Shown here piece after piece: positions 23,670 to 32,861 of a stretch of 64,000 bases of DNA. The translations under genes and the position numbers were made by a program. How positions within the stretch are numbered: position 1 is the stretch's first letter; each line of letters starts with the position of its first letter. Under the pieces are notes generated by a model. The model did no database searches. It was not told the DNA's origin and worked only from the letters and a program-made list of their open reading frames with translations. Source of the stretch: Macrolepiota albuminosa (taxonomy: Eukaryota; Basidiomycota; Agaricomycetes; Agaricales; Agaricaceae); NCBI GenBank assembly GCA_027475525.1, contig JAMWFC010000029.1, positions 806,001 to 870,000 of the forward strand, written 5' to 3'.

Positions 23670-25453
23670 TTAGACCGAGGGCCCCGAACCGCCTTCCCCA
23701 CCTTCCCCGCCCCCTCCCCTCGGCCACCCCCGGAAGTTTTCCCCCACGCCCCCCAGACCGTGCTCCCGCCACACCTCCTCGGCCAACTGATCCCAGGACG
23801 GGAGTGGCTCGCCCTCGTCCAAAACTCGCTCGAACCACGACCCCGGGGCTGGGACGTTCCTCCGGCGGTGCGCGACCACCAGCCTCCCCAACAAGTCCAG
23901 GCCCCGCTCCACTCCGGGGTCCCCTGCCTCGGACCGGAGCCCCTCTTGTAGGAACGCAAGCGCTGCGGCAGCCCCGTCTAGGAGCAGGCGATGCTCCCGA
24001 GCCCAGCCTGGAGAGGTCAGTGTCGACCCAACAGCGAGAAGAGGGAGATGCTCACTTAGGGAGGCCATGCGCCCGATGACCACGTCCCGGCGCAGGGCCT
24101 CAACCAACTCCGGACCCGAGGGACCCTGCGTCGGGATCCCCACCCCCTGCTCCAGCCTGGCCCGCATAGCGTCCAGCTGGGCCTCGACTCCCCCCCGGGC
24201 CACCCTCGCCTCCTCCAGCTCCCGGCGGGCCGCCTCCCGATCCTCCTCCAGTCCCCGCCGGAGCGCCGCCTCCTCCCTCGCCGCCTCCTCGCGCTCCTCC
24301 CTCTCCCGGTCGGCCTGCTCCAACCGCCCCTGCAAAACCCTCACCTCAGCGCTCAGGGGCCGCCCGGACAACGGAGAAAACGTCGCCGGGGACAGGCGCA
24401 CTGAAGGGGTCGGGGATGGAGGCGGGGTCTCCACGGGCAGGCGCGCCCTCTTGGACGGACCCGGTGAGGGGCTGGGCGACGCCCGCCTTTTCCCTTTGTC
24501 AGGGCGCCCCCCTCGACCCCCGTGACCCCCAGTACCGGCCCGGGTCACCCGGCGAGTAATGAGGACCACGGGCCGGCCCCGGCCCCCCACCCGGACAACC
24601 CCCTGACCCCCCGACCCCCCGCTGGACGACTGCACAGGCGCAGCGGGCGCCTCCCCCTCCGGCTCCAACCCCTCGTCCACCGGCTCCACCACCCAGTTCC
24701 GCTCCTCGACTCCCATCCTCTGGGTGATCCCCTCTAGCGGCCACCCCTGCTCCCGCGCGATGCAGCGCGCCCTCCACAACGCCGAGACGGAGCACCGCTC
24801 ATGGTTGGCACGGCACGCCTCACACACCGACGTGTCTCGGCGGGACGACGGAACCGGGACCTCAAACTCGCACGGTACCACCCGGCAGGCACAATGCAGA
24901 CACTGTAAAGCTGGAATTAGCCTGGAAACCCGAGGTAAGGACCCACTCACCGGCCCATTGCTCATGCACCAGTTGTGTGAGGGCAACCCCCGGGGCCTCT
25001 CCAGCACCTCCTCGAACACCTCCTGCGACGCACCGATCGTCGGGGACCGCCATAACCGTCCCTACCGCCATCCGGGAGCGGCGAAAACGAGGGGCAGGCA
25101 ATCTCGGGCGGGGAGGGGGCTGGGGACGAGGAGGGCGCACGGTCATCCCCGCGAAAGTCGGCGCAGGGCGGCTCGGATGGGGCTCCGGGGGGGCGCTGGG
25201 GCCAGCCTCGGGAATTGACTCCGGGAGTCGGCTGGGACCCGCCTCCGGGGCCGGAACGTTGCGTTGTTCTGAAAAGGAAAGGTCAGTGAGGTAAAGGGTC
25301 GGCGTGGGAGTACTCACGTTGCTCGACGAGCGCCGCCACGCGCTCCCCGTCAAGGCGAGCCCGGTAACGCGCGTCCTGGGCTTCCCATGCCATGAGGGGC
25401 GCGACCTCGTTTGTTTGCGGGGGCGTCGGCGAATGTGTCGGTGTTCGCGACAT
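23670..25453 (-). CDS. Antisense spliced gene of A2: Zn2Cys6-like, coiled-coil protein
   Basis: Minus-strand gene between chromodomain and 3' LTR. Start ATG 25453-25451; exons 25453-25318, 25268-24951, 24902-24056, 24007-23670, with introns of 49, 48 and 48 nt, each GTGAG...AG. Product: N-terminal SRTPTHSPTPPQTNE and Pro/Arg-rich part; CLHCACRVVPC and CEACRANHERC give C-X2-C-X6-C-X15-C-X2-C-X6-C; basic KGKRRA and KRARLP; Pro/Ser linker; heptad-like E/R/L coiled coil (about 24370-24130); C-terminal domain with WFERVLDEGE. The cysteine pattern resembles fungal binuclear zinc clusters, whose loop is usually shorter. Exon 2 lacks 17 bp relative to A1 (near 25030-25060), shifting frame, so this copy may be inactive. 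Introns antisense to the genomic RNA would survive retrotransposition. Role unknown; nuclear regulator is inference. Confidence 0.6.
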
Positions 25454-25568
25454 AGTTGACTTTGATGGTAAAAATTTTTTTTCATTACGTGGCAGGGCAG
25501 GCACCGGTTCCCACGCCCAGGTCTGGTCCGAGCCTCCGGCTACGCGCGCCTCGGAGGGTCTCAGCGCT

Positions 25569-25581
25569 GAGGGGGGGGTGA
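25569..25581 (+). other. Polypurine tract (A2)
   Basis: GAGGGGGGGGTGA directly upstream of the 3' LTR. Confidence 0.7.
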
Positions 25582-26363
25582 TGTCACGACCCCTCCCCCC
25601 CGGAACCTCCCCGGGACACCCCCGGAGTCCCGCCCGGGAACCCCTTCCGTCAATCCCACAGCGCACCCCGCCCCCACAGCTACCGACGCCGCCATCACAT
25701 GCATCAATGACCGCCATCAGCCAGCCCCCCGGGACCCCTGCATCACGGACCCCAGGATCAACCGCCATCAACGATCGGATCACGCGGCTCGCATCCGACC
25801 ATCACGCAACACGCCCCACGCATCACGACTCCCTCCGCGCCAATTGATCGCGCGTCCCCACACGCGCGATCCCGGTATACAGTCCCTGGCCGCTACTCAA
25901 TGACCCCCGGAACTCATCCCAGACACCCCGGAATCCCGAGACACGATCCGTAGTACTTATAGTGTAGTTCTCCGCTGTATTCGCTAGTCTTGATATTACA
26001 TACTTTGCTTACTTGGATATTGCGTGCCCTTTGCTTGATTGGTATGCCTTGATTGGTACGCTTCGACTGGCACGCCTAAGTATTCGCGTGCTCTAAGTTT
26101 TGGTATGCACTTCGCAACTCTTGATTTACTAACTTGGTCTCGTCTTAGAACCTCCGGTTCACGACTCGACCCCCTCTAACTCTCAGCCACCCCCAACCCA
26201 AAACTCCCGGACTCTAGTCCCCTCTCCCGGGATTACCCCTGTCCTCGTCTTGAACCCCGGAGTCCTAGCCCCGGAGTTCCAGACACCCGAGTATTCGTAG
26301 GTCAAGTCCGCATCGTAAGGGCGTTGCTTTCCCGGAAGGCCCCCGACTCAGCGGAACCTGACA
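25582..26363 (+). repeat. 3' LTR of chromovirus A2
   Basis: 782 bp, TGTCACGACC...CCTGACA, followed by the target duplication CAGAG and the remainder of LTR-C. Confidence 0.94.
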
Positions 26364-27129
26364 CAGAGCACCTCAAAGGCTGAGAAAATACATGCCTCAC
26401 AATACATTTGTAACAAAGTGACAGATTGTAAGAGCTTAATTGATCACACCACACAGAATCAGATCAGTCCAGTCTATTGACTATGTAGTTAAAAACAAAA
26501 TATAAGCTGCCTAGTAAGCAGCATGTAACTAAATATTTATATTTTAATATAATATTGTAAATAAAATTATCTTATAATAAATATAATATAATTTCAACTA
26601 TGTATACTAACTAAAAGCTATGTGGCCATGGCCACATAGCGTGCTCCACTACAACATCATAGTCTGGCTGATTCTTCTGGGACATGAGGTTCAATGACCT
26701 CTTTCTTGATTGTAACTTGTTTCTAAGATGTCTTTACCTCTTGCAGTTGTTCCACATTATCTGATTTGGTGGATATAATCATTACAGTCTTGACCTCAAA
26801 TAATGTCTGTCTAGGCACTTCATTAGTATTGCATTGGCAGCTAGCAGCATTTTGACACCAGATAAAGTCCTGTTGTAGCTCATTCACTTGTCTTGGAGTA
26901 TTCAAGATGTCCATTACATCTGTGATAATAAGAGCTCATTAATGCATGATCATGTCATACATGAAGTTTTTTGGTGTGGAGGAGCGGTTAGAACTCATCA
27001 CAGTAAACTGCTCTCAGACTGAGATGGCAACTCAAGGTCAGTCTCTGTTTTTTTTTCCTGATACAGTGTATGGTTCATTGTAGAATTAATAATACATAGG
27101 CTCCATTTCTGCCAAAGGAGCAGTCACAC
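26364..27129. other. End of LTR-C, then AT-rich sequence without a recognised gene
   Basis: 26364-26389 continues LTR-C interrupted at 15291. The rest is AT-rich with only short frames (longest about 60 codons, minus strand near 26720-26910) and no domain I recognise. CACACACACA-like bases occur near 27127. Confidence 0.45.
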
Positions 27130-27424
27130 ACACACGGTGTCGTGACAAAAACATGAAATCCAAATCCAGCAGTATCATTTGAGATAGATATCTGTCAACA
27201 ATACTCCATCAAGTTGCTGCTGTCCGAAAGTCTTCCTCTCGGAGATCGGTGATCTCTGAAAGTCACCATATGCCTATAGCTTCCACTTGTTGCTTGTAGT
27301 AAGTCTTTTCCTTGATCTTGCACTATCCGGTGGCTTCGGATTCAGAAGTGATATACAGATGGTATCTGTAGCGACCCTCAAGTTGAAGTATTAATGGATC
27401 TTCCGAGGTGATGGTGATAGGCCC
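27130..27424 (-). pseudogene. Downstream exon of a split minus-strand gene (left of D1)
   Basis: Reads on the minus strand from 27424 as GPITITSEDPLILQLEGRY followed by further protein-like sequence to about 27130, with in-frame TAG and TGA codons. The upstream part lies beyond element D1 at 32862-33718. If D1 and one target duplication are removed, a GTGAG...TTATCAG intron (minus strand 32935-32862) ends immediately before 27424. Family not recognised. The stops suggest decay, or unpredicted introns. Confidence 0.4.
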
Positions 27425-27429
27425 CTGAT

Positions 27430-27610
27430 TGTCATGTTATACACGTGACCTCTACAATAACATACGAGACGTACTTAGAATACCTTCTTTAGTTTGTTTC
27501 ATTCCGTTCTAGGTACGTTACAGCCACGCTGTACATTACTTTTATGAATACAATTCCGTTCTAGACCCTCTCGTCGTGACGCCTTGCGAAACACTGACAA
27601 GAGCCTAACA
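27430..27610 (+). repeat. 5' LTR of D1
   Basis: 181 bp, TGTCATGTTATACACG...GAGCCTAACA. Short for a chromovirus LTR. The self-primer complement at 27488-27501 predicts a U3 of only about 58 bp. Confidence 0.95.
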
Positions 27611-27612
27611 CT

Positions 27613-27626
27613 TGAAACAAACTAAA
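27613..27626 (+). other. Primer-binding site, self-priming type (D1)
   Basis: TGAAACAAACTAAA, two bases after the LTR, is the exact 14-nt reverse complement of TTTAGTTTGTTTCA at 27488-27501 in the LTR. Expected for Tf1/sushi-type priming from the folded-back 5' end of the transcript. Confidence 0.75.
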
Positions 27627-27646
27627 ATTTTTTTTTCGCGTGCTCG

Positions 27647-28666
27647 ATGTCGACTTCGGAGGAGGCGGACGAGGCCACGGCGCTGCCAGAGGAACGTATC
27701 GCGAAGGTGGTGTTCGACGCCCTGCAAACGGAACTGGCAGCACAGCTGCGGACGGTGCAGGGTGGGCTGGAGGCGTTGGCGGACCGCATGACGCGCCTGG
27801 AACGGGCTGAACGCGGGCCTGGGCCGAGGCCTAACATCAATCCCCCCGGGACGTATGACGGTGCGTCGAGGCCGTTAGCGGATCAGTTCATCAGCCAGGT
27901 GGAGGCCGCGGCAGAGTTTGAAGTGTTCCGGAGCGAGCGCCAGAAGATCTTGTGGGCACAGTCGTACCTGACCGGTGCAGCTCTCGCTTGGTCTCGCGTC
28001 ATTACGACGGGATCGGATGACCCGGAGGCGAACCCGCGGAGGTTCCATTGGGAGGCGTGGCTGTCGGATTTCAAGGCTGCGTTTGGCTTGAGGGACCCTG
28101 CACAGGATGCTCTGAACAAGCTGGGGGTGCTGCAACAGGGCTCGAGGTCGATCACGGAGTACTGTACCGCCTTCTTTGAACTCAAAGGGAAACTGGGCCC
28201 AGCGGACGCTAATAGCGAGTACGTCAAGGATCGCTTTTGGAAGGGGCTGAGTGCGACGGCCATGGAAGCGCTCGTGAACACGGACTTTACGACTGCGGAG
28301 GAGGCCCGGGACATCCTGCTCCGCCGAGAGACCAGGCTGGCGGACATGGTTGCACGGAGGAAGGGGCAGTGGCACGGTTCCTCGAAGGCGTCTGGCCCAG
28401 CCCCAATGGGGCAGGCGACGGCGCCTACCCCGGCGGCAGCTCGGGTCTCCAACCCCCCGGCATCGAAGGACCCTGACGCCATGGATGTCGACCGAGCGCA
28501 AAGGAACACGGCACGGAAGTGCTTCAAGTGTGGGAAGACTGGGCACTTGATTGCAGAGTGCCCGGCGTGGATGGCGTCGTTGAAGGCAGCGGTGCGTGAG
28601 GTGATTGACGCGGACAAGGCAGTGGGGAAGAGGGAGGAGCAGCAGCCGGCGGCGGGTTTTGTATAG
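27647..28666 (+). CDS. gag: Gag of chromovirus D1
   Basis: 339 aa. ATG at 27647 is the first ATG after the PBS. The N-terminus has an acidic/helical segment (about residues 10-60, heptad-like around LEALADRMTRLERA). A Retrotrans_gag-type capsid follows (about 70-240; signatures FISQVEAAAEFE, AWLSDFKAAFG, YCTAFFELKG). Near the C-terminus is a zinc knuckle, CFKCGKTGHLIAEC, C-X2-C-X4-H-X4-C, about residues 290-303. It would assemble the particle and bind the element RNA. It ends two codons before the pol frame begins; pol is in the -1 frame relative to gag, so a frameshift or re-initiation is needed for Pol. Confidence 0.92.
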   Translation: MSTSEEADEATALPEERIAKVVFDALQTELAAQLRTVQGGLEALADRMTRLERAERGPGPRPNINPPGTYDGASRPLADQFISQVEAAAEFEVFRSERQKILWAQSYLTGAALAWSRVITTGSDDPEANPRRFHWEAWLSDFKAAFGLRDPAQDALNKLGVLQQGSRSITEYCTAFFELKGKLGPADANSEYVKDRFWKGLSATAMEALVNTDFTTAEEARDILLRRETRLADMVARRKGQWHGSSKASGPAPMGQATAPTPAAARVSNPPASKDPDAMDVDRAQRNTARKCFKCGKTGHLIAECPAWMASLKAAVREVIDADKAVGKREEQQPAAGFV

Positions 28667-28668
28667 GG

Positions 28669-31600
28669 TTGCCTCGTGCTGTCGCGACGAGTGCAACCGA
28701 CCGGTCTCATGTATCCATGCCTGTTAATAGGACTGTGTTGCATGAACCACACGAAGCGAATTTTAAGAAGCCCCGGCGCTGTGGCCGACGCGCAGCAGTG
28801 ATACATGCGCGTTCACCTAGATCTCCGTACTCCGCACTAGAACTCCCCATCACACTGTGCACCCAACTGCCTGGGGAGGCCGCTCCCCTCGTTGTCGACA
28901 CGAGGGCCATGGTCGACTCCGGCGCGAGCTGCTGTTTCGTGCACCCTCGCTTTGTGTCAGAGCAGGGCCTGCTGGCAATACGTAAGAGTCGCCCCATGCG
29001 TCTGCGCACGATAGACAACTCCGAGATCCGTTCGGGCCTCATTACGGACGAGGTGCACCTGCGAGTGGTGCTGGGCGACCATGAGGAGACGTTGGTATTT
29101 GACGTCGCGGACATAGGCGACGACAACCTCATCCTTGGAGTCAACTGGTTGCGGTTGCACAACCCGTCCATTGACTGGGAGAGGTCGACGGTGCTTTTTG
29201 AGTCGTCCTACTGCCGAGGCAGGTGTTTGGCGGGGTTGTCGACAGGTAGTGAGTGTGGGGCGTTTGCACGGAAGGCGGGCGCAGTGGAGAGGTTCCACAA
29301 GCTGAAGCTGGCTCGAACAAGGAAGACGAGGTTTTGGCGGGCGCAGCAGACAGAGGCGGTACGAGTGGCGAGGGCCTGCATTGACGATGCGATCGACGCC
29401 GCCGAGGAGGCCAACGTTGGTGTGGGTGGTGCGTTTTTGGAGCAGCGGTGGGATATGCGGTCACACCGTGGGGCGGCGGGGCCGCAGCTGCTGGAGGGCG
29501 AGGGGAGGGTGGCAGCAACGAGTAGCGTTTCGCAAGTGCTGGCGGAGAAGGACGCGAGGAGAGGGGGTGGGGGTGAGAAGACAGTGGAGGAGATGGTCCC
29601 GGGGGTGTACCATGAGTTCTTGGATGTTTTCAGCAAGGCGCGCTCGGAACGTTTGCCGCAGCACCGACCACATGACCTGGCAATCGACTTGGTGGATGGC
29701 GCAGACGTTCCGCCCCCAGGTAAGCTCTACCAGTTGGCACCCGCAGAACTTCGGGCGCTCCGCGAGTTCATTGACGAGAATTTGCGGAAGGGGTATATTC
29801 GCCCCTCCAGTGCTCCGTGTGGTGCACCAGTCTTCTTTGTCAAGAAGAAGGATGGGTCCTTGCGCCTTGTGGTCGACTTTCGGGCGCTGAACGCAGTTAC
29901 CCGGCCCGACGCCTACCCCATTCCACTGACGAATGAGCTGCTTGACCGGTTGAAAGCAGCTAAGGTTTTCACAACACTCGACATGCGCTGGGGTTATTAC
30001 AACGTGCGTATCCGCGATGGCGACGAGTGGAAGACCTCCTTTCGCACGCGGTACGGGCAGTTCGAGTTCCTGGTAATGCAGTTTGGGTTGCGAAACGCTC
30101 CAGCCGCCTTTCAACGTATGGTCAACGAGCTGTTTCATGACCTCGTGGACGTGTACGTGGTGTTGTATCTCGACGACATTATTATCTTCTCCGAGGATCC
30201 AGCCCAGCACGATGCGCACGTTCGGGAGGTGTTGCGCCGCTTGCGTGAGGCAGACCTGTTCCTGAAACCTGAGAAGTGCAGGTTCCGCACGACAGAGGTC
30301 GACTACCTAGGGATGAAGATCACACCTGGGCGGGTGGGCATGGACCCAGTCAAAGTTACGGGTGTCACCGAGTGGCCCACACCTCGTAATGTACGGCAGG
30401 TGAATCAGTTCCTGGGCTTTTGCAACTTTTACCGCCGATTTGTGGAGGATTACGCGACAATCGTGCGACCGTTGGAGCGATTGAAGGGTAAGGAGGTGGC
30501 GTGGTGTTGGGGGGTGGCGGAGCAGGCAGCGTTTGATGGACTGAAGGCGGCATTTGCGGCGGCGCCGGTACTTGTGATGCCGAGCATGGAGGCAGCGTTC
30601 CGCGTGGAGACGGATGCGTCGGACTTTGCGATGGGTGCGGTCTTGTCTCAGCAAGCGGAGGGGGGTGAGTGGCGGCCAGTGGCTTTCTTTTCGAAGGCCT
30701 TGCAGCCTGCGGAGCGGAATTACGATGTACACGATAAGGAGCTCCTGTCCGTGGTGCGTGCCTTTGAGGTGTGGCGGCCTTACTTGGAGGGGAACCCCTT
30801 TCCGGTGGAGGTCTTCTCTGACCACCGCAATCTGGAGTATTTCATGACCTCCCGGGATCTCAACCGGCGCCAGGCACGCTGGAGCCTCTTTCTCAATCGA
30901 TTCGTGTTCCGAATTCAGCACCGCCCCGGCCGCCTGAGTGCGGGGCCGGACGGCCTTTCACGGCGACCGGATCATGAGGTGCCACTGGGTGCGCGCGACA
31001 ATGCAGGACAGACGTTGCTGGACGGAGGGCGGATAGCGAGGAGAGCAGTGGTGGTGGGGCTGGATAGGTGTGACGAGTCAGAGGTGACAAGGAGGGTGGC
31101 GGCAGCACAGATGATAGTGGCGGACGGCGACATCTTGGAGCGTATTCGAGTGGCAGCCCCTGAGGATCCGAAGCTCACCCCGTTGTGGCACCTTGACGCG
31201 GCGCCAGCGCTGGTGCGGTCTAGGCTGAAGGAGTTCTCAGTCGATGGGGGCCTGGTGCGGTTCCGCGGCCTGGTCTACGTTCCGGATGACGACGAGGTAA
31301 AGCGGTTGATCCTGCAACTATATCACGACTCGATTCCTGCGGGGCACCCAGGCCAGGCCAATACGCTAGCACTGGTCGCGCGGAACTACTACTGGCCGCG
31401 GATGTCCGAGTTCGTGCGACGGTACGTCGAGGGGTGCGAGATATGCCAGAGGATCAAACCTCGACGCCAGAAACCGCATGGACCGCTCCAGCCACTGGAG
31501 GTGCCGGATGGTCCGTGGCAGCATATTTCCACAGACTATATCGGTCCATTGCCGGTGTCGAGGGGCTACGACGCGATACAGGTCGTCTGCGACAAGGCAA

Positions 31601-32607
31601 CCAAGCGAGCACACTTCTTGGGTGCCCATTCAACGGACGACGCGGCGGCGATGTGTGACGCATTTATGGGGAGGGTCTGGTGCTTGCATGGCACGCCAAA
31701 GAAGGTAGTGTCGGACCGTGGCCCGCAGTTTGTGGCGCGGTATGTGAGGAGGATGTGGGAGAGGCTGGGGATCAAGCAGGCACTGTCGTCAGCGCACCAT
31801 CCGCAAACCGATGGCCAAACGGAGCGGACGAACCAAGAGCTGGAGGTTTACCTGCGGGCCTTCGTCGATTACTATCAGGACGACTGGGCAGACTGGTTGC
31901 CCTTCGCGGAGTTTGCCTTTAACAATCGTGTCAACAGTGCGACGGGGATGTCTCCTTTCTACGCGGAGTACGCCTACAACCCAACGTTCTCGGTCGACCC
32001 GGTCAATTCACAGTCGGTGCCCAAGGCTGACGAGCGTTTAGACCGCATCAGGGAGGTACAGGAGTCGCTAAAGGGGTTGTTAGCGTTGGCGGCGGAGAGG
32101 ATGAAGAGGTTTTACGACGCGTGGGTGGACGAGGCGCCGGACTATGTCGTGGGGGACCGCGTTTACCTCGAACGCGCAGATCTGCGGTCGGATAGGCCTA
32201 GCCGCAAGCTGGACTACCGACGTTTTGGACCTTTCAGGATTTCGCAGAAGGTGTCTGCGACGGCGTACCGGTTGGACTTACCTGACGGCTGGGCGATTCA
32301 TGACGTCTTTCACGTCTCGTGCCTAATCCCAGCTCGCGAGGACACCATTTTGGGGAGGCGGCAGGAACCCCCGGCCCCAGTGCAGCTGGAAACCGGCGAC
32401 GAGGTTGAGATCGAGCGTATTTTGAGGGAGCGGAGGACTAGGGGTGGGGTGACGGAGTTTCTGGTCCGTTGGAAAGGGTACGATGAGAGCGAGGACGAGT
32501 GGCTGCGGGAGTACGACATGCCGCACGCGTTGGAGGCGATACAGGAATTCAGGGAGAACGAGCGGACGCGTGGGAAGCGTCGACGTGGCGGGAAACGGGG
32601 TGGTTGA
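28669..32607 (+). CDS. pol: Pol of chromovirus D1: protease, RT, RNase H, integrase, chromodomain
   Basis: About 1312 codons without a stop, in the -1 frame relative to gag; the first ATG is at 28720, so the exact N-terminus depends on how Pol is made. Domains counted from 28669: retropepsin DSGAS at residue about 83, with LILGVNWL further on; RT with VDFRALNAVTRPDAYP, FGLRNAPAAFQ and YLDD at about 500; RNase H TDASDFAMG and DKELLSVV; integrase zinc-binding H-H/C-X2-C (GCEICQ at about 923); catalytic core Asp at about 955 (STDYIGPLP), Asp at about 1015 (SDRGPQF) and Glu at about 1051 (DGQTERTNQ), giving D-35-E; chromodomain at about 1240-1290 ([15 protein letters not shown]). All catalytic residues are present, so the enzyme set appears functional. 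Confidence 0.95.
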   Translation: MPRAVATSATDRSHVSMPVNRTVLHEPHEANFKKPRRCGRRAAVIHARSPRSPYSALELPITLCTQLPGEAAPLVVDTRAMVDSGASCCFVHPRFVSEQGLLAIRKSRPMRLRTIDNSEIRSGLITDEVHLRVVLGDHEETLVFDVADIGDDNLILGVNWLRLHNPSIDWERSTVLFESSYCRGRCLAGLSTGSECGAFARKAGAVERFHKLKLARTRKTRFWRAQQTEAVRVARACIDDAIDAAEEANVGVGGAFLEQRWDMRSHRGAAGPQLLEGEGRVAATSSVSQVLAEKDARRGGGGEKTVEEMVPGVYHEFLDVFSKARSERLPQHRPHDLAIDLVDGADVPPPGKLYQLAPAELRALREFIDENLRKGYIRPSSAPCGAPVFFVKKKDGSLRLVVDFRALNAVTRPDAYPIPLTNELLDRLKAAKVFTTLDMRWGYYNVRIRDGDEWKTSFRTRYGQFEFLVMQFGLRNAPAAFQRMVNELFHDLVDVYVVLYLDDIIIFSEDPAQHDAHVREVLRRLREADLFLKPEKCRFRTTEVDYLGMKITPGRVGMDPVKVTGVTEWPTPRNVRQVNQFLGFCNFYRRFVEDYATIVRPLERLKGKEVAWCWGVAEQAAFDGLKAAFAAAPVLVMPSMEAAFRVETDASDFAMGAVLSQQAEGGEWRPVAFFSKALQPAERNYDVHDKELLSVVRAFEVWRPYLEGNPFPVEVFSDHRNLEYFMTSRDLNRRQARWSLFLNRFVFRIQHRPGRLSAGPDGLSRRPDHEVPLGARDNAGQTLLDGGRIARRAVVVGLDRCDESEVTRRVAAAQMIVADGDILERIRVAAPEDPKLTPLWHLDAAPALVRSRLKEFSVDGGLVRFRGLVYVPDDDEVKRLILQLYHDSIPAGHPGQANTLALVARNYYWPRMSEFVRRYVEGCEICQRIKPRRQKPHGPLQPLEVPDGPWQHISTDYIGPLPVSRGYDAIQVVCDKATKRAHFLGAHSTDDAAAMCDAFMGRVWCLHGTPKKVVSDRGPQFVARYVRRMWERLGIKQALSSAHHPQTDGQTERTNQELEVYLRAFVDYYQDDWADWLPFAEFAFNNRVNSATGMSPFYAEYAYNPTFSVDPVNSQSVPKADERLDRIREVQESLKGLLALAAERMKRFYDAWVDEAPDYVVGDRVYLERADLRSDRPSRKLDYRRFGPFRISQKVSATAYRLDLPDGWAIHDVFHVSCLIPAREDTILGRRQEPPAPVQLETGDEVEIERILRERRTRGGVTEFLVRWKGYDESEDEWLREYDMPHALEAIQEFRENERTRGKRRRGGKRGG

Positions 32608-32663
32608 TCGGCGCCACACTTTAGGCGCCCGGAGCGGGTTCTTTTTTCTCATGCCTGCCCCTT

Positions 32664-32680
32664 AGGAGAGGGGGGGCGGG
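32664..32680 (+). other. Polypurine tract (D1)
   Basis: AGGAGAGGGGGGGCGGG abuts the 3' LTR. Confidence 0.75.
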
Positions 32681-32861
32681 TGTCATGTTATACACGTGAC
32701 CTCTACAATAACATACGAGACGTACTTAGAATACCTTCTTTAGTTTGTTTCATTCCGTTCTAGGTACGTTACAGCCACGCTGTACATTACTTTTATGAAT
32801 ACAATTCCGTTCTAGACCCTCTCGTCGTGACGCCTTGCGAAACACTGACAAGAGCCTAACA
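32681..32861 (+). repeat. 3' LTR of D1
   Basis: 181 bp, identical by eye to 27430-27610, followed by the CTGAT duplication. Confidence 0.95.

Larger units (their letters stand above)
15292..26363 (+). mobile_element. Ty3/gypsy chromovirus copy A2, near-complete but integrase-deleted
   Basis: Bounded by TGTCACGACC...CCTGACA on both sides and by target duplications CAGAG (15287-15291 and 26364-26368). Contains 5' LTR, self-type PBS, gag, tandem protease, RT, RNase H, N-terminal integrase, C-terminal integrase with chromodomain, a spliced antisense gene, polypurine tract and 3' LTR. The integrase catalytic core between about 22610 and 22620 is missing (second D and E absent). Gag has TGA where A1 has TGG (near 18607). 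Eight duplications of 76-78 bp are present. Inserted into LTR-C, which shows it is younger than that repeat. Confidence 0.94.
27430..32861 (+). mobile_element. Intact Ty3/gypsy chromovirus D1, likely young
   Basis: 5432 bp with two 181-bp LTRs that I read as identical, target duplication CTGAT at 27425-27429 and 32862-32866, self-type PBS, uninterrupted gag and pol, and polypurine tract. No 77-bp duplications inside. LTR identity and open frames point to a very recent insertion and probable autonomy. Confidence 0.96.

Noticed and set aside
23670..25019. Antisense frame as a mere shadow of GC-rich pol
   Set aside because: It lies downstream of pol where no sense coding exists, and has a cysteine cluster, a coiled coil and phase-compatible introns shared by both copies.
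988..26363. A1 and A2 as one giant composite element
   Set aside because: Each has its own 5-bp target duplication (GGGAT and CAGAG) and its own LTR pair.
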